Shown: one piece after another, positions 55,438-64,000 of the stretch
Layout of the letters: each line of letters opens with the position of its first letter
How positions within the stretch are numbered: the stretch's first letter is position 1
Notes under the pieces: generated by a model
Told to the model about the DNA's origin: nothing
Database searches by the model: none
The model's input: the letters and a program-made list of their open reading frames with translations, nothing else
NCBI GenBank assembly: GCA_022794265.1
Contig: JAAWEK010000003.1
Span: forward strand, 1-64,000
Reading direction: 5' to 3'
DNA length: 64,000 nucleotides
Source of the DNA: Lachnospiraceae bacterium
GTDB lineage: Bacteria > Bacillota > Clostridia > Lachnospirales > Lachnospiraceae
Position numbers and translations under genes: made by a program

Positions 55438-56118
55438 ATGAATGTTATGATGAATCTTGATAATTATCAAATATTATCTCTTAAGACCGGGCGTATTGCT
55501 GAAGCGGAAGATAAAAAAGTCCCAATGCAGTCTTCCTCTGCCAAAGATGAGGCAATCATTTCAGAAGAGGGACGGGAGGGTCTGGAATCTCATCTGAATG
55601 CCATGTCAAAAGAAGATTTCATGGAGATGTACAGGCAGTGGAAAAACGAGAATCCGTTGGAATTAGAAGTGGATTCTCTGGGTTCTTACAGGAAGGTGGA
55701 TCCAGATGGCACGATAGCAACAAAAATTTATTTTGAAACATACATTGGACAGTTAGAGGAAAACAGAAAAACAATTGAAGCATACTATGCAGATGCCTGT
55801 CAGGAAGCGATGTATAGCCCATTGGGGAACGGCACAACTGCAGCGCTATCTTATATTGCAGGCAGGTATCTGTGTTCCTGGTCTGGTTATTTTAACGGTA
55901 ATATGCCGGCAGATGAGCGGAAATGGTCTTATATTCAACTGTCCTCGATGATTAACGGTACAGGAGTGGCACTTAATGATCCTTATGCCCTGGCAGCCTC
56001 CGGCGGTCCGAAAACAGTGGAAGAAATGGATAAGATTGCACGGCAGGCTGTGAAAGAAAAACTGGATGCCCTTCTTGAGGAAGGCGAAGCGGTTAAGCTG
56101 CAAAGGTCTGCCGGATAA
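55438..56118 (+). CDS. Conserved hypothetical protein, 226 residues
   Basis: I do not recognise a domain. The protein is soluble and acidic, with SKEDFMEMYRQWKNENP in the middle and an alternating Ala-rich C-terminus. There is no signal peptide. AGGAGG lies before ATG 55438; an ATG at 55420 overlaps that site and is not used. It is followed by a perfect 16-base-pair terminator. It comes first after the intron's 3' exon, so its promoter could have been moved or altered by the insertion. Confidence 0.75.
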   Translation: MNVMMNLDNYQILSLKTGRIAEAEDKKVPMQSSSAKDEAIISEEGREGLESHLNAMSKEDFMEMYRQWKNENPLELEVDSLGSYRKVDPDGTIATKIYFETYIGQLEENRKTIEAYYADACQEAMYSPLGNGTTAALSYIAGRYLCSWSGYFNGNMPADERKWSYIQLSSMINGTGVALNDPYALAASGGPKTVEEMDKIARQAVKEKLDALLEEGEAVKLQRSAG

Positions 56119-56211
56119 CATCAATTAATAATTGCAGGTATCCGGATTTGGAAAAAACATAAAAGAGTGTTAAAAATCTGATGTGACTCAATCTTTTTGT
56201 ATTACATAACA

Positions 56212-56262
56212 AAAAGAGTATTACTAAGCAAAATAATCATTTGCATTTAGTAATACTCTTTT
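56212..56262. terminator. Perfect bidirectional terminator
   Basis: AAAAGAGTATTACTAA (56212-56227) is the exact complement of TTAGTAATACTCTTTT (56247-56262), and GCAAA/TTTGC extends the stem inward. A and T runs flank both sides. It should end the hypothetical gene on the plus strand and tRNA-Arg on the minus strand. Confidence 0.88.
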
Positions 56263-56283
56263 GACGTTAAAAAATAAAAGAAA

Positions 56284-56355
56284 TGCATCTGATGAGAGTC
56301 GAACTCACCCACTTGGCTCCGGAGGCCAATGCTCTATCCACTGAGCTACAGATGC
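56284..56355 (-). tRNA. tRNA-Arg (anticodon CCG)
   Basis: The minus strand folds as a complete tRNA: acceptor GCATCTG with CAGATGC, D arm GCTC/GAGC, anticodon arm TTGGC-CTCCGGA-GCCAA giving anticodon CCG, and T arm with GTTCGACTC. It reads CGG codons. CCA is not encoded. A promoter lies upstream on the minus strand: TTGAAA (56395-56390), 17 bases, TAGAAT (56372-56367). Confidence 0.97.
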
Positions 56356-56516
56356 ATAACAACTATATTCTATACCATAATTGAAAAAATTTCAAGAGAA
56401 ATTTTTTTATAATTCACTTAATATTGGTTGCAATTTCAGTTACGATTTGATAGAATGAAATGTGTCATATTTTGTAGATTAAAAGAAGTTTAAATTTGAA
56501 AGGCTTGGTGGATAGG

Positions 56517-57854
56517 ATGGGCCAGAATAAAGATGAAAAAAAAGTTGATTCTATAATAGATGATTCCATAGAAGAAATGGATGAAGCAGATAAAATTTTA
56601 AAAGAACTGGATGAAATAGAAAAGAAAAAAGAGAAAGATATTTCGTCAAAAGTACGGGATTTAATTAAGAGCGATAAAGAAGCAATTCGGGATTATACAG
56701 CAAAAAGAGAGAAGAATAAACAAAAAGAATCTGAAATGGAAGAAAATGATACAATCGAAACGGATTCTGATGTGGAACTGAATGTATTTATTGAATATGA
56801 ATCAGAAGAAGGAAAGAACAGAAATATTCAATCAAAAAAGAAAGAACGCAGAGCCACCCGGAATAAAAAACAACAAAGCATAGATAAAAAAAATAGTTTG
56901 TCTGAATACGAAAACGACAAGACAGAACCAGAAGAGGAGAGAACGGAAGAGGAAGCTGAGAAAGAAGATTTTTTAGGTTCTCTTGACAAACGAACCAAAC
57001 ATATTGTCAATGAGAGAATCAGAAAAAAACAGCCGAATCGTTTAAAACCAAAGGATAATACATTACAGACAAATACAGGATTTATTTCTAATATAAGGAG
57101 CCTGGCAATGGCAGAAATAAAAAATACGGTTGTTTTTATTTCTATCATCGCTTTAACGATAATTTTATTTGCAGCCATGATTTTGGATAGAAATCATTTA
57201 TCGAATGAAAAAAATCAGGGTGCTTTTTTGGAAATGGATACCACAGGTATTGTTTCTTTGTTTAATGATTATTATACAGCCCTGGCCAATAATGATATTA
57301 ATAAAGCAAAAGAATATTTGGAAGAATCTTCAGATTTATCAGATGATATTCTGTTGGAAAAAGTAAAAGAAACACAAGTATATAAAGAGCAGATTAGTGA
57401 TTCTTTTAAGATTGTTCATTGCTATCTTCAGAAGGGACTGAAAGAGAATGAATATATTGCATATTTTAAGTTTGAATTGAAATTTAAAGAAGTAGAGACA
57501 CCTGCGGTCGGTATATTTTCCAGTTATGTGGTGAATTGTTCCGTAGATAAAGAAAAGCAGGACTATAAAATATGCAATGTAGATAAAATGTCCGACCGCT
57601 ATAAGCATATGGCAAGAATGAGTAACTGTAGTAATGTTACCGAGGTTTTTAAACAGACAGATAAAGAATTAATGGATGCATGTGAAAAGGATGCGGCATT
57701 AAAGAAGGTAGTAGATGTGCTTCGAATGGCTGGAAAAAATGAATCTGAAACCACAACTGCAGAAACCGGCAGCTCTGAAAATAATATGGAAAGTGTAACT
57801 GTGTCAGAAGAAATGTCGTCTGTGAATGAGAGTACAACTGTTGCGGCAGAATAA
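56517..57854 (+). CDS. Single-pass membrane protein with acidic coiled N-terminus, unknown function
   Basis: The 445-residue protein has a long, highly charged cytoplasmic region (about 1-200, Glu/Lys/Asp-rich, coiled-coil-prone, with EEMDEADKILKELDEIEKKK near the start), one membrane helix (about 204-226) and an extracytoplasmic domain (about 240-390). That domain, with SLFNDYYTALANNDINKAKEYL, resembles NTF2-like folds. A Ser/Thr/Glu-rich tail ends the protein. I do not recognise a family. A GTGG-type site supports ATG 56517; TTG 56496 is an alternative. Confidence 0.75.
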   Translation: MGQNKDEKKVDSIIDDSIEEMDEADKILKELDEIEKKKEKDISSKVRDLIKSDKEAIRDYTAKREKNKQKESEMEENDTIETDSDVELNVFIEYESEEGKNRNIQSKKKERRATRNKKQQSIDKKNSLSEYENDKTEPEEERTEEEAEKEDFLGSLDKRTKHIVNERIRKKQPNRLKPKDNTLQTNTGFISNIRSLAMAEIKNTVVFISIIALTIILFAAMILDRNHLSNEKNQGAFLEMDTTGIVSLFNDYYTALANNDINKAKEYLEESSDLSDDILLEKVKETQVYKEQISDSFKIVHCYLQKGLKENEYIAYFKFELKFKEVETPAVGIFSSYVVNCSVDKEKQDYKICNVDKMSDRYKHMARMSNCSNVTEVFKQTDKELMDACEKDAALKKVVDVLRMAGKNESETTTAETGSSENNMESVTVSEEMSSVNESTTVAAE

Positions 57855-57880
57855 AATTCGTTAAATTTTTACATTTTTTG

Positions 57881-57909
57881 TTGACGAAATCAGATTAACG
57901 TATTATAAT
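57881..57909 (+). promoter_or_regulatory. Promoter of gdhA
   Basis: TTGACG (57881-57886) and TATAAT (57904-57909) are exactly 17 bases apart, placing the start of transcription near 57917, just ahead of the leader hairpin. Confidence 0.8.
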
Positions 57910-57922
57910 ATGTCTCGAGAAT

Positions 57923-57980
57923 GATACCAAAGGCGGTTACAGGGCTCACTTTGTTTTTGCGCCTTATTGGTATCTTTTTT
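57923..57980 (+). promoter_or_regulatory. Terminator-like leader of gdhA (possible attenuator)
   Basis: GATACCAA with AGGCG (57923-57934) pairs with GCGCC and TTGGTATC (57959-57974), followed directly by six T. The hairpin lies between the gdhA promoter and its start codon, so uncontrolled it would stop transcription before the gene. The loop of about 24 bases is T-rich and I do not recognise a known riboswitch, T-box or protein-binding motif in it. A competing antiterminator is not obvious. Confidence 0.6.
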
Positions 57981-58004
57981 GTGTTATGTGTATTAATTAT
58001 GTGA

Positions 58005-59354
<1,350 letters not shown>

Positions 59355-59410
59355 TGTCCCATGATTTTTCAATATTTATAAATCTGTAATACAAATATTA
59401 TTTTGCGTCA

Positions 59411-59439
59411 TTGACAAACAGAGGAATAAGACATATAAT
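59411..59439 (+). promoter_or_regulatory. Perfect consensus promoter of a small RNA
   Basis: TTGACA (59411-59416) and TATAAT (59434-59439) with exactly 17 bases between is a full-consensus promoter. No open reading frame follows on this strand. Transcription should begin near 59446. Confidence 0.85.
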
Positions 59440-59445
59440 ATACTT

Positions 59446-59545
59446 AACAAGTGAGCCGATAGCTAGAATACACCTAGCCGCCGGTAATTGCTAAATTAAA
59501 AAATAGCGCTTTATCTTACCAGGACAGAGGCGCTATTTTTTGTGT
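59446..59545 (+). ncRNA. Putative antisense RNA antitoxin
   Basis: The predicted RNA is about 100 bases long, runs from a consensus promoter to a perfect 12-base-pair terminator (59498-59509 with 59530-59541), and contains no ribosome binding site or open frame. GCTAG (59462-59466) pairs with CTAGC (59474-59478) to give an upstream hairpin. Its 3' part is complementary to the 3' end of the minus-strand toxin message, including the stop codon and last few codons. This is the geometry of type I antitoxins such as RatA. It resembles no riboswitch I know. Confidence 0.7.
59498..59541. terminator. Bidirectional terminator shared by toxin and antisense RNA
   Basis: AAAAAATAGCGC pairs perfectly with GCGCTATTTTTT around a 20-base loop. 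It gives a T run on both strands. The toxin stop codon (59535-59533) lies within the stem. Confidence 0.85.
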
Positions 59546-59619
59546 GTTAAATTGCATACAAGAGTGATAACAGCACAAAGCATAATTACAAAAGTAAATA
59601 ATTCGCTATATGTAACCAT
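59533..59619 (-). CDS. 28-residue holin-like type I toxin
   Basis: ATG at 59619 opens 28 codons ending TAG at 59533. The peptide begins MVTYSELF, has one continuous hydrophobic stretch (about residues 7-24), and ends THKK. The pattern of a Tyr-Ser/Glu start, single membrane helix and basic tail matches holin-like toxins of the TxpA/BsrG group. AAGGGAG lies about 10 bases upstream. A promoter is present at 59711-59684 (TTGTAG, 16 bases, TATACT). It would insert in the membrane if made freely. Secondary structure around the binding site may delay translation. Confidence 0.75.
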   Translation of the reverse strand: MVTYSELFTFVIMLCAVITLVCNLTHKK

Positions 59620-59683
59620 TGGCACCAGCTCCCTTCTTTAGTATCCGGTAACTGGTATAATCGCCCCATCGGCTCCCTGGGTA

Positions 59684-59711
59684 AGTATATTATGGGTTCA
59701 TTTATCTACAA
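59684..59711 (-). promoter_or_regulatory. Promoter of the toxin message
   Basis: On the minus strand TTGTAG (59711-59706) and TATACT (59689-59684) are 16 bases apart. It is weaker than the antisense promoter, as expected if antitoxin RNA is kept in excess. It lies directly after a terminator hairpin (GGGAATAC with GTATTCCC at about 59713-59740) that closes the next gene on that strand. Confidence 0.55.
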
Positions 59712-59712
59712 A

Positions 59713-59740
59713 AGGGAATACCGTTTGTAGCAGTATTCCC
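59713..59740 (-). terminator. Terminator of the secreted SH3-like gene
   Basis: GGGAATAC and GTATTCCC form an eight-base-pair stem with an 11-base loop, followed on the minus strand by a short T run. It ends the gene at 59790-60146 before the toxin promoter. Confidence 0.75.
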
Positions 59741-59789
59741 TTGCAATGTAGTAGCTTATTAATTATATGTTTTTATATGAGAAAATAAA

Positions 59790-60146
59790 TTATTGGCCTA
59801 CTATTTTAACGTATTCCGCAGCAACATAGCCATAGACGTATCCGTATTTGCATGGATACCACAGTATACCATCAGACTCTATAGCATTCGCTTTATCAAT
59901 TTGAATAAAATAAGCTCGTTGTAAAGTCATTAAAACAGTACCAGCCAGACCCGGAGCGTCTTTCATTGCTACATTGTCTTCCGTTATTATAGCTGGTGTG
60001 GCATAATTTATATCACTAATTGGAGCAATATTTGTTATATCATTTGAACCATCAGTAATTTCTTTTGCCTGCGCAGGTATAGAAATTGGCAGTATTAACA
60101 TTGCACTCATCATTAGTAATGATAATGTTCTTTTAAATTTCTTCAT
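59790..60146 (-). CDS. Secreted SH3-like small protein
   Basis: The 118-residue protein begins with a signal peptide (MKKFKRTLSLLMMSAMLILP, cleavage likely after ...AQA near residue 27). The mature part, NVAMKDAPGLAGTVLMTLQRA and WYPCKYGYVYGYVAAEYV, has the pattern of a bacterial SH3 (SH3b) domain that binds wall peptides. AAGGAGG precedes ATG 60146. It may bind peptidoglycan outside the cell; its partner is unknown. Confidence 0.82.
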   Translation of the reverse strand: MKKFKRTLSLLMMSAMLILPISIPAQAKEITDGSNDITNIAPISDINYATPAIITEDNVAMKDAPGLAGTVLMTLQRAYFIQIDKANAIESDGILWYPCKYGYVYGYVAAEYVKIVGQ

Positions 60147-60254
60147 TATTAGTAACCTCCTTGATACCTTATAATTACTCCTACATTGCATATATCATTA
60201 TATACCATTATTTGACATTTGAATAGTATTAAAATGACATTTTTAATGTAATTA

Positions 60255-60410
60255 TTATTTATTGTTATTATTCCTTATAAGTATATTTGTCAGCAGATCG
60301 CTAAGTACTTGCAGATTGGAAGCCAGTTCTTCCAACTGCTGTTCCGAGAGACATTCGGAAAGCTGACAGGCAACAAGGGAAAGCAGATAGAGGTTTGAGC
60401 AGTCATTCAT
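60255..60410 (-). CDS. DUF6774-like 51-residue protein
   Basis: ATG at 60410 on the minus strand opens 51 codons ending TAA at 60255. The product starts MNDCSNLYLLSLVACQLSEC and continues with a Leu-rich helical hairpin (EELASNLQVLSDLLTNIL) and an Asn-rich tail. The Ser/Ala-Cys spacing and length match small proteins of Clostridia grouped as DUF6774. CGGAG lies about 12 bases upstream. Function unknown. Confidence 0.65.
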   Translation of the reverse strand: MNDCSNLYLLSLVACQLSECLSEQQLEELASNLQVLSDLLTNILIRNNNNK

Positions 60411-60476
60411 GAGTCACAAAACTCCGTAAATAATTTATATAATATATGATGACTTTAAGAAAACATGAATAAGAAG

Positions 60477-60523
60477 AAAAGGTAACAGTCATAGTATACA
60501 AAATTTATGACTGTCACCTTTTA
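60477..60523 (-). terminator. Terminator of the Bfd-like gene
   Basis: AAAAGGTAACAGTCAT pairs with ATGACTGTCACCTTTT with one mismatch around an AT-rich loop. On the minus strand it is followed by TTTT, closing the Bfd-like gene and any read-through from the penicillin-binding protein gene. Confidence 0.8.
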
Positions 60524-60570
60524 AAAATATTGAAAGATAAAATAAGCATAAGAGCGGTAAATTGCCGGCT

Positions 60571-60744
60571 TTATGAAAATTCGTCAATCAGATGCTGAAT
60601 ATCATCAAGACATACACCGCATACAGTTCCGGCTCCGGTGAGTTCCTGCACTTCTTCTAATGTTTTGGCACCATTCTCTACCGCTTCCTTAATCATTCCG
60701 TTTGTAATATTTAAACAGGTACAAACAACTTTATCTGGATCCAT
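60571..60744 (-). CDS. Bfd-like [2Fe-2S]-binding small protein
   Basis: The 57-residue protein has four cysteines in the pattern VVCTCLNIT near the start and GTVCGVC in the middle, with the helix TLEEVQELTGAG between. This is the BFD-like fold that binds a [2Fe-2S] cluster and serves as a ferredoxin or as a domain of nitrite reductases and other oxidoreductases. AGGAGG precedes ATG 60744 on the minus strand. It lies about 50 bases downstream of the penicillin-binding protein gene, in the same orientation. Confidence 0.88.
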   Translation of the reverse strand: MDPDKVVCTCLNITNGMIKEAVENGAKTLEEVQELTGAGTVCGVCLDDIQHLIDEFS

Positions 60745-60796
60745 ATGAATACCTCCTTTTGATATTAATATGTGCAGATAAAATTAAATTATACAG

Positions 60797-63352
60797 TTAA
60801 TTTCCGCCGTGAACCGGACAGAAATTATTAATCAGATTCTCCGGTACGCAATATGGGGTATCACTGGTGTATCCATTGCTTCCGGCAGGGCGGACGCGAT
60901 AAATTTTATCCACTTTTGCTTCGGCAGGACAATTGTCGGTTGCAATTAATCCGGAAGCCGCACAAAGGGTATATTTTTGGTGAATATCACAGGTATCGGT
61001 AGGTACGGTTCCCTTTGCAAAATACTCCATTGTAACCTTGCTGCCTTCCTGATCATTGTTACAGATTCCGTCTACGGCAAGTTTGCCTGACTTGGAGCAA
61101 ATTTGTGCAGTGATAATAGATTCGGGAGCCGGAAAACCAATGTCTTCGGTATAACCTTTTGTTTCGTTTATTCTGGTCATAATCCTGCTCCACATGGTTT
61201 CGTGATAAGAACCATGGGCGATTGGTGCATTTTCATCGAATCCGGTCCAGACAGTAGCAGTCAGGTAAGGAGTATAACCAGAGAACCACAAGTCGTTATC
61301 GTTTGTTGTAGTACCGGTCTTACCGGCAACCGTCATACCCGGAACCCTACAGGCTGTACCGGTTCCACCAGTGATAACATCTTCCATTGCGTTGGTCAGC
61401 AGCCAGGCGGTAGATTCTTTTAATACCCTGTGGGTGGATGGGGTTGTATTATCCAAAAGGACTTTTCCGTTATGGTCTAATACTTTGGTATATAATACCG
61501 GTTCTGTATAAACACCTCCGTTTGCAATGGAAGCATAAGCAGAACATAATTCAAGATTGGTAACGCCATAAGTTATTCCTCCAAGGGCAAGGGCCTGTCC
61601 AATATCGCTTACAACGCTTCCGTTATTCAGGGTTTTTTTGGAAACCAAAGTTGTAAATCCAAATTCCTGTAAATAATCAAATCCCAGCTGAGGAGTAATG
61701 GCGGTTATCAGCTTACTGGTAACAACATTCATGGAATCCCTAATACCTGTACGCATAGTAGATAATCCTCTGTAAGAATTTCCCCACCAGTTACTTACGG
61801 GACGTCCGTTAATATCATTAAATGGAGAATCGTCAATAATGGAAGACAGTGTATAGCCTGCTGTATCAATAGCAGGCGCATAAGCAGCCAGAACTTTAAA
61901 ACAGGAGCCGGGCTGTCTTGGAGTATCCGTTGCACGATTCAGTGTCAGGCTCCGGGTTTTATCACCCCTTCCGCCTACGATGGCTTTCACATAGCCGGTT
62001 TTCTGGTCCATAACCGTAAATGAAGTCTGGGGCTGAAGAGTATAAATCAGGTTTTCGGCCAGCGGAGTCTCTCCCTCGTGAAGATATTCTGCTTTAAATG
62101 CAGCAATACAGGCGTCAGCTTCTTCGGTGGAAGAAAAAATTAGTTTAAATTTAGGATTATTTAATATTACCCTGTGATAATAATCCAGATCCACTTTGGA
62201 ATAATTCCGTACGGTACCGTCTGCCAGCTCCACTGACCAGGCCCAGTCAACGGAATACTTTGTTGTAACCGGATAGCTGGCCGGATTATTTACTTCTTCG
62301 TCGCAGATGGACTGAATAGCCGCATCCTGTGTGGTATAAATACTTAATCCGCCACTGTATAACATATTGTGTGCCTGGGTACGGGAATATCCTTTTTGTT
62401 CCTGAAGATCAGTCATTACATCTTCGATTAAAGCATCTACAAAATAAGAATAAGGTGAAGTGGTTGAAGTTTGAATATTGATGGACTGTATTCTGGAATA
62501 AACATCATCATTCATTGCTTCATCAAATTCTGCCTGGGAAATATGTTCATTTTTAAGCATGTTTTTAAGTACTTTTTCCCTCCGTTTGGCATTTTCCTCC
62601 GGATCTGTCACCGGGTTAAATGCAGACGGATTCTGAGTGATGGCAGCAATCACTGCAGATTCGGAAATATTTAAATCCTTGGCATCTTTATTGAAGTAAC
62701 GTTTGGAAGCGGCCTGCACACCCAGACAGTTGGAGCCGAGATTGATGGTGTTCAGATAACTCTGAAGAATATAGGTTTTTGGCATGGTTTTCTCCAACTG
62801 CAGCGCCAGATACTGTTCCTGGAATTTTCTCTTAAATAATGCGCCAAGGTTTGATTCGGCACCGCCATTTTCAAATACGTTGTTTTTTAATAACTGCTGG
62901 GTGATGGTGCTGGCGCCTTCTGAAAACCTCCGGGTAGTAATGGCAACTACACCGGCACGAATGATACCCTTTATATCAATACCGTTATGTTCTAAAAAAC
63001 GTTCGTCTTCAATATCTATAAAAGCATATTGCAGACATTCTGGAATTTCGTCAATCGTAACTTCCTGTCGGTTGGAGCCGGATTTTATAAGTTTGCTGGT
63101 TACATTTCCGTCGGAATCGTAAACTGTAGTAGAATATCCGGTGGGAGCAACATTTAAAGATTCAATATCCGGGGCATTCTCTATAATTCCTTTGATCATT
63201 CCAAATCCGGTAAAACCTATGACAACAATTACCAGAACCACAAGATATAAGGAAAATTTAAAGGTATTTACCAATATTTTTGTGGTAAGTTTTTTGGATT
63301 TTGAAGCATAGGCTTTCCGTTTTTCAACGGTTTTATTATATCCAAAATTCAT
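60797..63352 (-). CDS. Class A penicillin-binding protein (bifunctional PBP1a type)
   Basis: The enzyme polymerises and crosslinks peptidoglycan at the outer face of the membrane. The 851-residue protein has a cytoplasmic start, a membrane helix (about 34-56), a GT51 glycosyltransferase domain (EDERFLEHNGID, GASTITQQLLKN, QEQYLALQLEK) and a transpeptidase domain with SxxK (PGSCFK), SxN (DSMN) and KTG (GKTGTT) motifs. The Cys-rich C-terminal part (about 740-851) resembles clostridial PBPs. AGAGG precedes ATG 63352; an upstream ATG at 63376 overlaps the site. Confidence 0.95.
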   Translation of the reverse strand: MNFGYNKTVEKRKAYASKSKKLTTKILVNTFKFSLYLVVLVIVVIGFTGFGMIKGIIENAPDIESLNVAPTGYSTTVYDSDGNVTSKLIKSGSNRQEVTIDEIPECLQYAFIDIEDERFLEHNGIDIKGIIRAGVVAITTRRFSEGASTITQQLLKNNVFENGGAESNLGALFKRKFQEQYLALQLEKTMPKTYILQSYLNTINLGSNCLGVQAASKRYFNKDAKDLNISESAVIAAITQNPSAFNPVTDPEENAKRREKVLKNMLKNEHISQAEFDEAMNDDVYSRIQSINIQTSTTSPYSYFVDALIEDVMTDLQEQKGYSRTQAHNMLYSGGLSIYTTQDAAIQSICDEEVNNPASYPVTTKYSVDWAWSVELADGTVRNYSKVDLDYYHRVILNNPKFKLIFSSTEEADACIAAFKAEYLHEGETPLAENLIYTLQPQTSFTVMDQKTGYVKAIVGGRGDKTRSLTLNRATDTPRQPGSCFKVLAAYAPAIDTAGYTLSSIIDDSPFNDINGRPVSNWWGNSYRGLSTMRTGIRDSMNVVTSKLITAITPQLGFDYLQEFGFTTLVSKKTLNNGSVVSDIGQALALGGITYGVTNLELCSAYASIANGGVYTEPVLYTKVLDHNGKVLLDNTTPSTHRVLKESTAWLLTNAMEDVITGGTGTACRVPGMTVAGKTGTTTNDNDLWFSGYTPYLTATVWTGFDENAPIAHGSYHETMWSRIMTRINETKGYTEDIGFPAPESIITAQICSKSGKLAVDGICNNDQEGSKVTMEYFAKGTVPTDTCDIHQKYTLCAASGLIATDNCPAEAKVDKIYRVRPAGSNGYTSDTPYCVPENLINNFCPVHGGN

Positions 63353-63713
63353 ATAAAAACCTCTTTCTTTCTGCATTGTAAAAACATATTCCTAATTATA
63401 CCAAACATGAGAAATGATATAAAGTTAAATATTTGTTACAATAATGTGAAAATTGCCTGATTTAAAGGCATTTTCATGAAGGGTGTCTGTAAATTTCTTT
63501 TTGGCAGATGCATTTCCAGCTTTGCAGGATACAGATGGCAGGATTGAACGTTTAAACACTCTTCAGGATACGGATGCCATTCTATTAATAGGTTTGACAG
63601 ATTTTCTATTCTTAATCAAAGAAAAAGTAATGTTGAAAAAAAAGCAAATTGCCTGTATGATAGGTATATTCATGTAACAGGAAATATAAGAAACAACAGG
63701 AGTTAAAAACAAT
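63353..63713. other. Intergenic region between the PBP and yigZ-family genes
   Basis: A 64-codon plus-strand frame at 63483-63677 has no ribosome binding site and no recognised features, so I do not call it. TTGAAA (63633-63638) and TATGAT (63656-63661), 17 bases apart, form the promoter of the yigZ-family gene. On the minus strand a TATAAT near 63400 may serve the penicillin-binding protein gene. Confidence 0.55.
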
Positions 63714-64000
63714 ATGACAAAGGAATATGAGACAATAAAAATAGTAATAGAACCAGGGATTGGAGAATATATAGAAAAAAAATCCCGATTTATAGCGGAA
63801 GTCCGAAATGTTGAATCTGAAGAGGAAGCCATGGCGTTTATCAATGAAATAAAGAAAAGATACTGGGATGCCAGACACAACTGTATGGCATTTGTTCTGG
63901 GGGAAAACCGGGATACCATGCGGTTCAGTGATGACGGAGAACCCTCAGGAACCGCAGGAAAACCGATTCTGGATGTGATTCTCGGCAATCAGATAACGAA
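63714..64000 (+). CDS. yigZ: YigZ/IMPACT-family protein, partial at the window edge
   Basis: The frame starts at ATG 63714, with AGGAG at about 63698-63702, and runs off the window without a stop after about 95 codons. It shows YIEKKSRFIAEV and the family hallmark FSDDGEPSGTAGKPILD. UPF0029/IMPACT proteins are about 200-215 residues, so roughly half is present. The function in bacteria is poorly defined; eukaryotic relatives act in translation control. Confidence 0.93.
   Translation, partial: MTKEYETIKIVIEPGIGEYIEKKSRFIAEVRNVESEEEAMAFINEIKKRYWDARHNCMAFVLGENRDTMRFSDDGEPSGTAGKPILDVILGNQIT

Noticed and set aside
59446-59545. Small RNA as a preQ1, fluoride or ZTP riboswitch
   Set aside because: No aptamer core matches, and no gene follows on the same strand; the antisense arrangement with the small toxin frame explains it better.
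59656-59661. Plus-strand TATAAT near the toxin start as a second antisense promoter
   Set aside because: No acceptable -35 at 16-18 bases upstream, and it runs against the toxin leader without a matching terminator nearby.
63483-63677. 64-codon plus-strand frame before the yigZ-family gene
   Set aside because: No ribosome binding site, and the promoter of the yigZ-family gene lies within it.

Overview
The window looks like a chromosome segment of a low-GC, spore-forming Clostridia bacterium, most likely Lachnospiraceae. Supporting features are the AGGAGG-type ribosome binding sites, a GerW (YtfJ) sporulation protein, a SpoVB-like flippase, a short clostridial ThiC, the rSAM/DUF4130 pair, several small Lachnospiraceae-type proteins (Bfd-like, DUF6774-like) and an ssrA tag reading ANDNVAYAA. 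Most of the window is ordinary core genome. No replication origin, rRNA operon, CRISPR array or prophage is visible.

Layout. 1-4212: thiamine synthesis (TPP riboswitch, thiM, thiE, a HAD phosphatase, thiC). 4279-7632: conserved hypothetical genes, DUF2953, gerW and a 45-residue membrane peptide. 7678-15385: a methionine/C1 block (metF, a free-standing MetH reactivation domain, a three-module metH, metA) with an rluF-like pseudouridine synthase and ligA inside it. 15386-18377: small accessory genes (a decayed fragment, a Fic protein with an HTH domain, a PilZ protein, an ArsC/Spx-like protein). 18632-25825: the rSAM and DUF4130 pair, a SpoVB-like flippase, cysteine desulfurase and mnmA, and a sensor lacking an output domain.

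25831-36080 is an accessory island of about 10 kb. It holds two diverged copies of a tnpV module (one dead), a DUF5131 protein, an AraC/GyrI-like regulator, a TIR-domain protein, and a two-component system that appears to control an FtsX/FtsX/ABC exporter through a shared operator, ending in a KTR zinc-ribbon protein. No integrase, transposase or relaxase remains.

36088-43754: hisJ, then the lower glycolysis genes gap, pgk, tpiA, gpmI and eno in order, with 58-bp tandem repeats between pgk and tpiA. 43880-52942: a DUF368 flippase, clpB, DUF421, a small Cys-rich protein, then secG-rnr-smpB and a patatin. 53050-55351: ssrA (tmRNA) with a group IIC-type intron immediately behind its terminator; the intron reverse transcriptase carries a one-base frameshift. 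55438-64000: two hypothetical proteins, tRNA-Arg(CCG), gdhA behind a terminator-like leader, a putative type I toxin-antitoxin locus (a 28-residue holin-like peptide and a convergent antisense RNA), a secreted SH3-like protein, DUF6774-like and Bfd-like small proteins, a class A penicillin-binding protein and the start of a yigZ-family gene.

The most novel items are the compact toxin/antisense locus at 59411-59711, the paired operators of the island's two-component system, the gdhA leader, the pgk-tpiA repeats, and the repeated hairpin-tnpV module.
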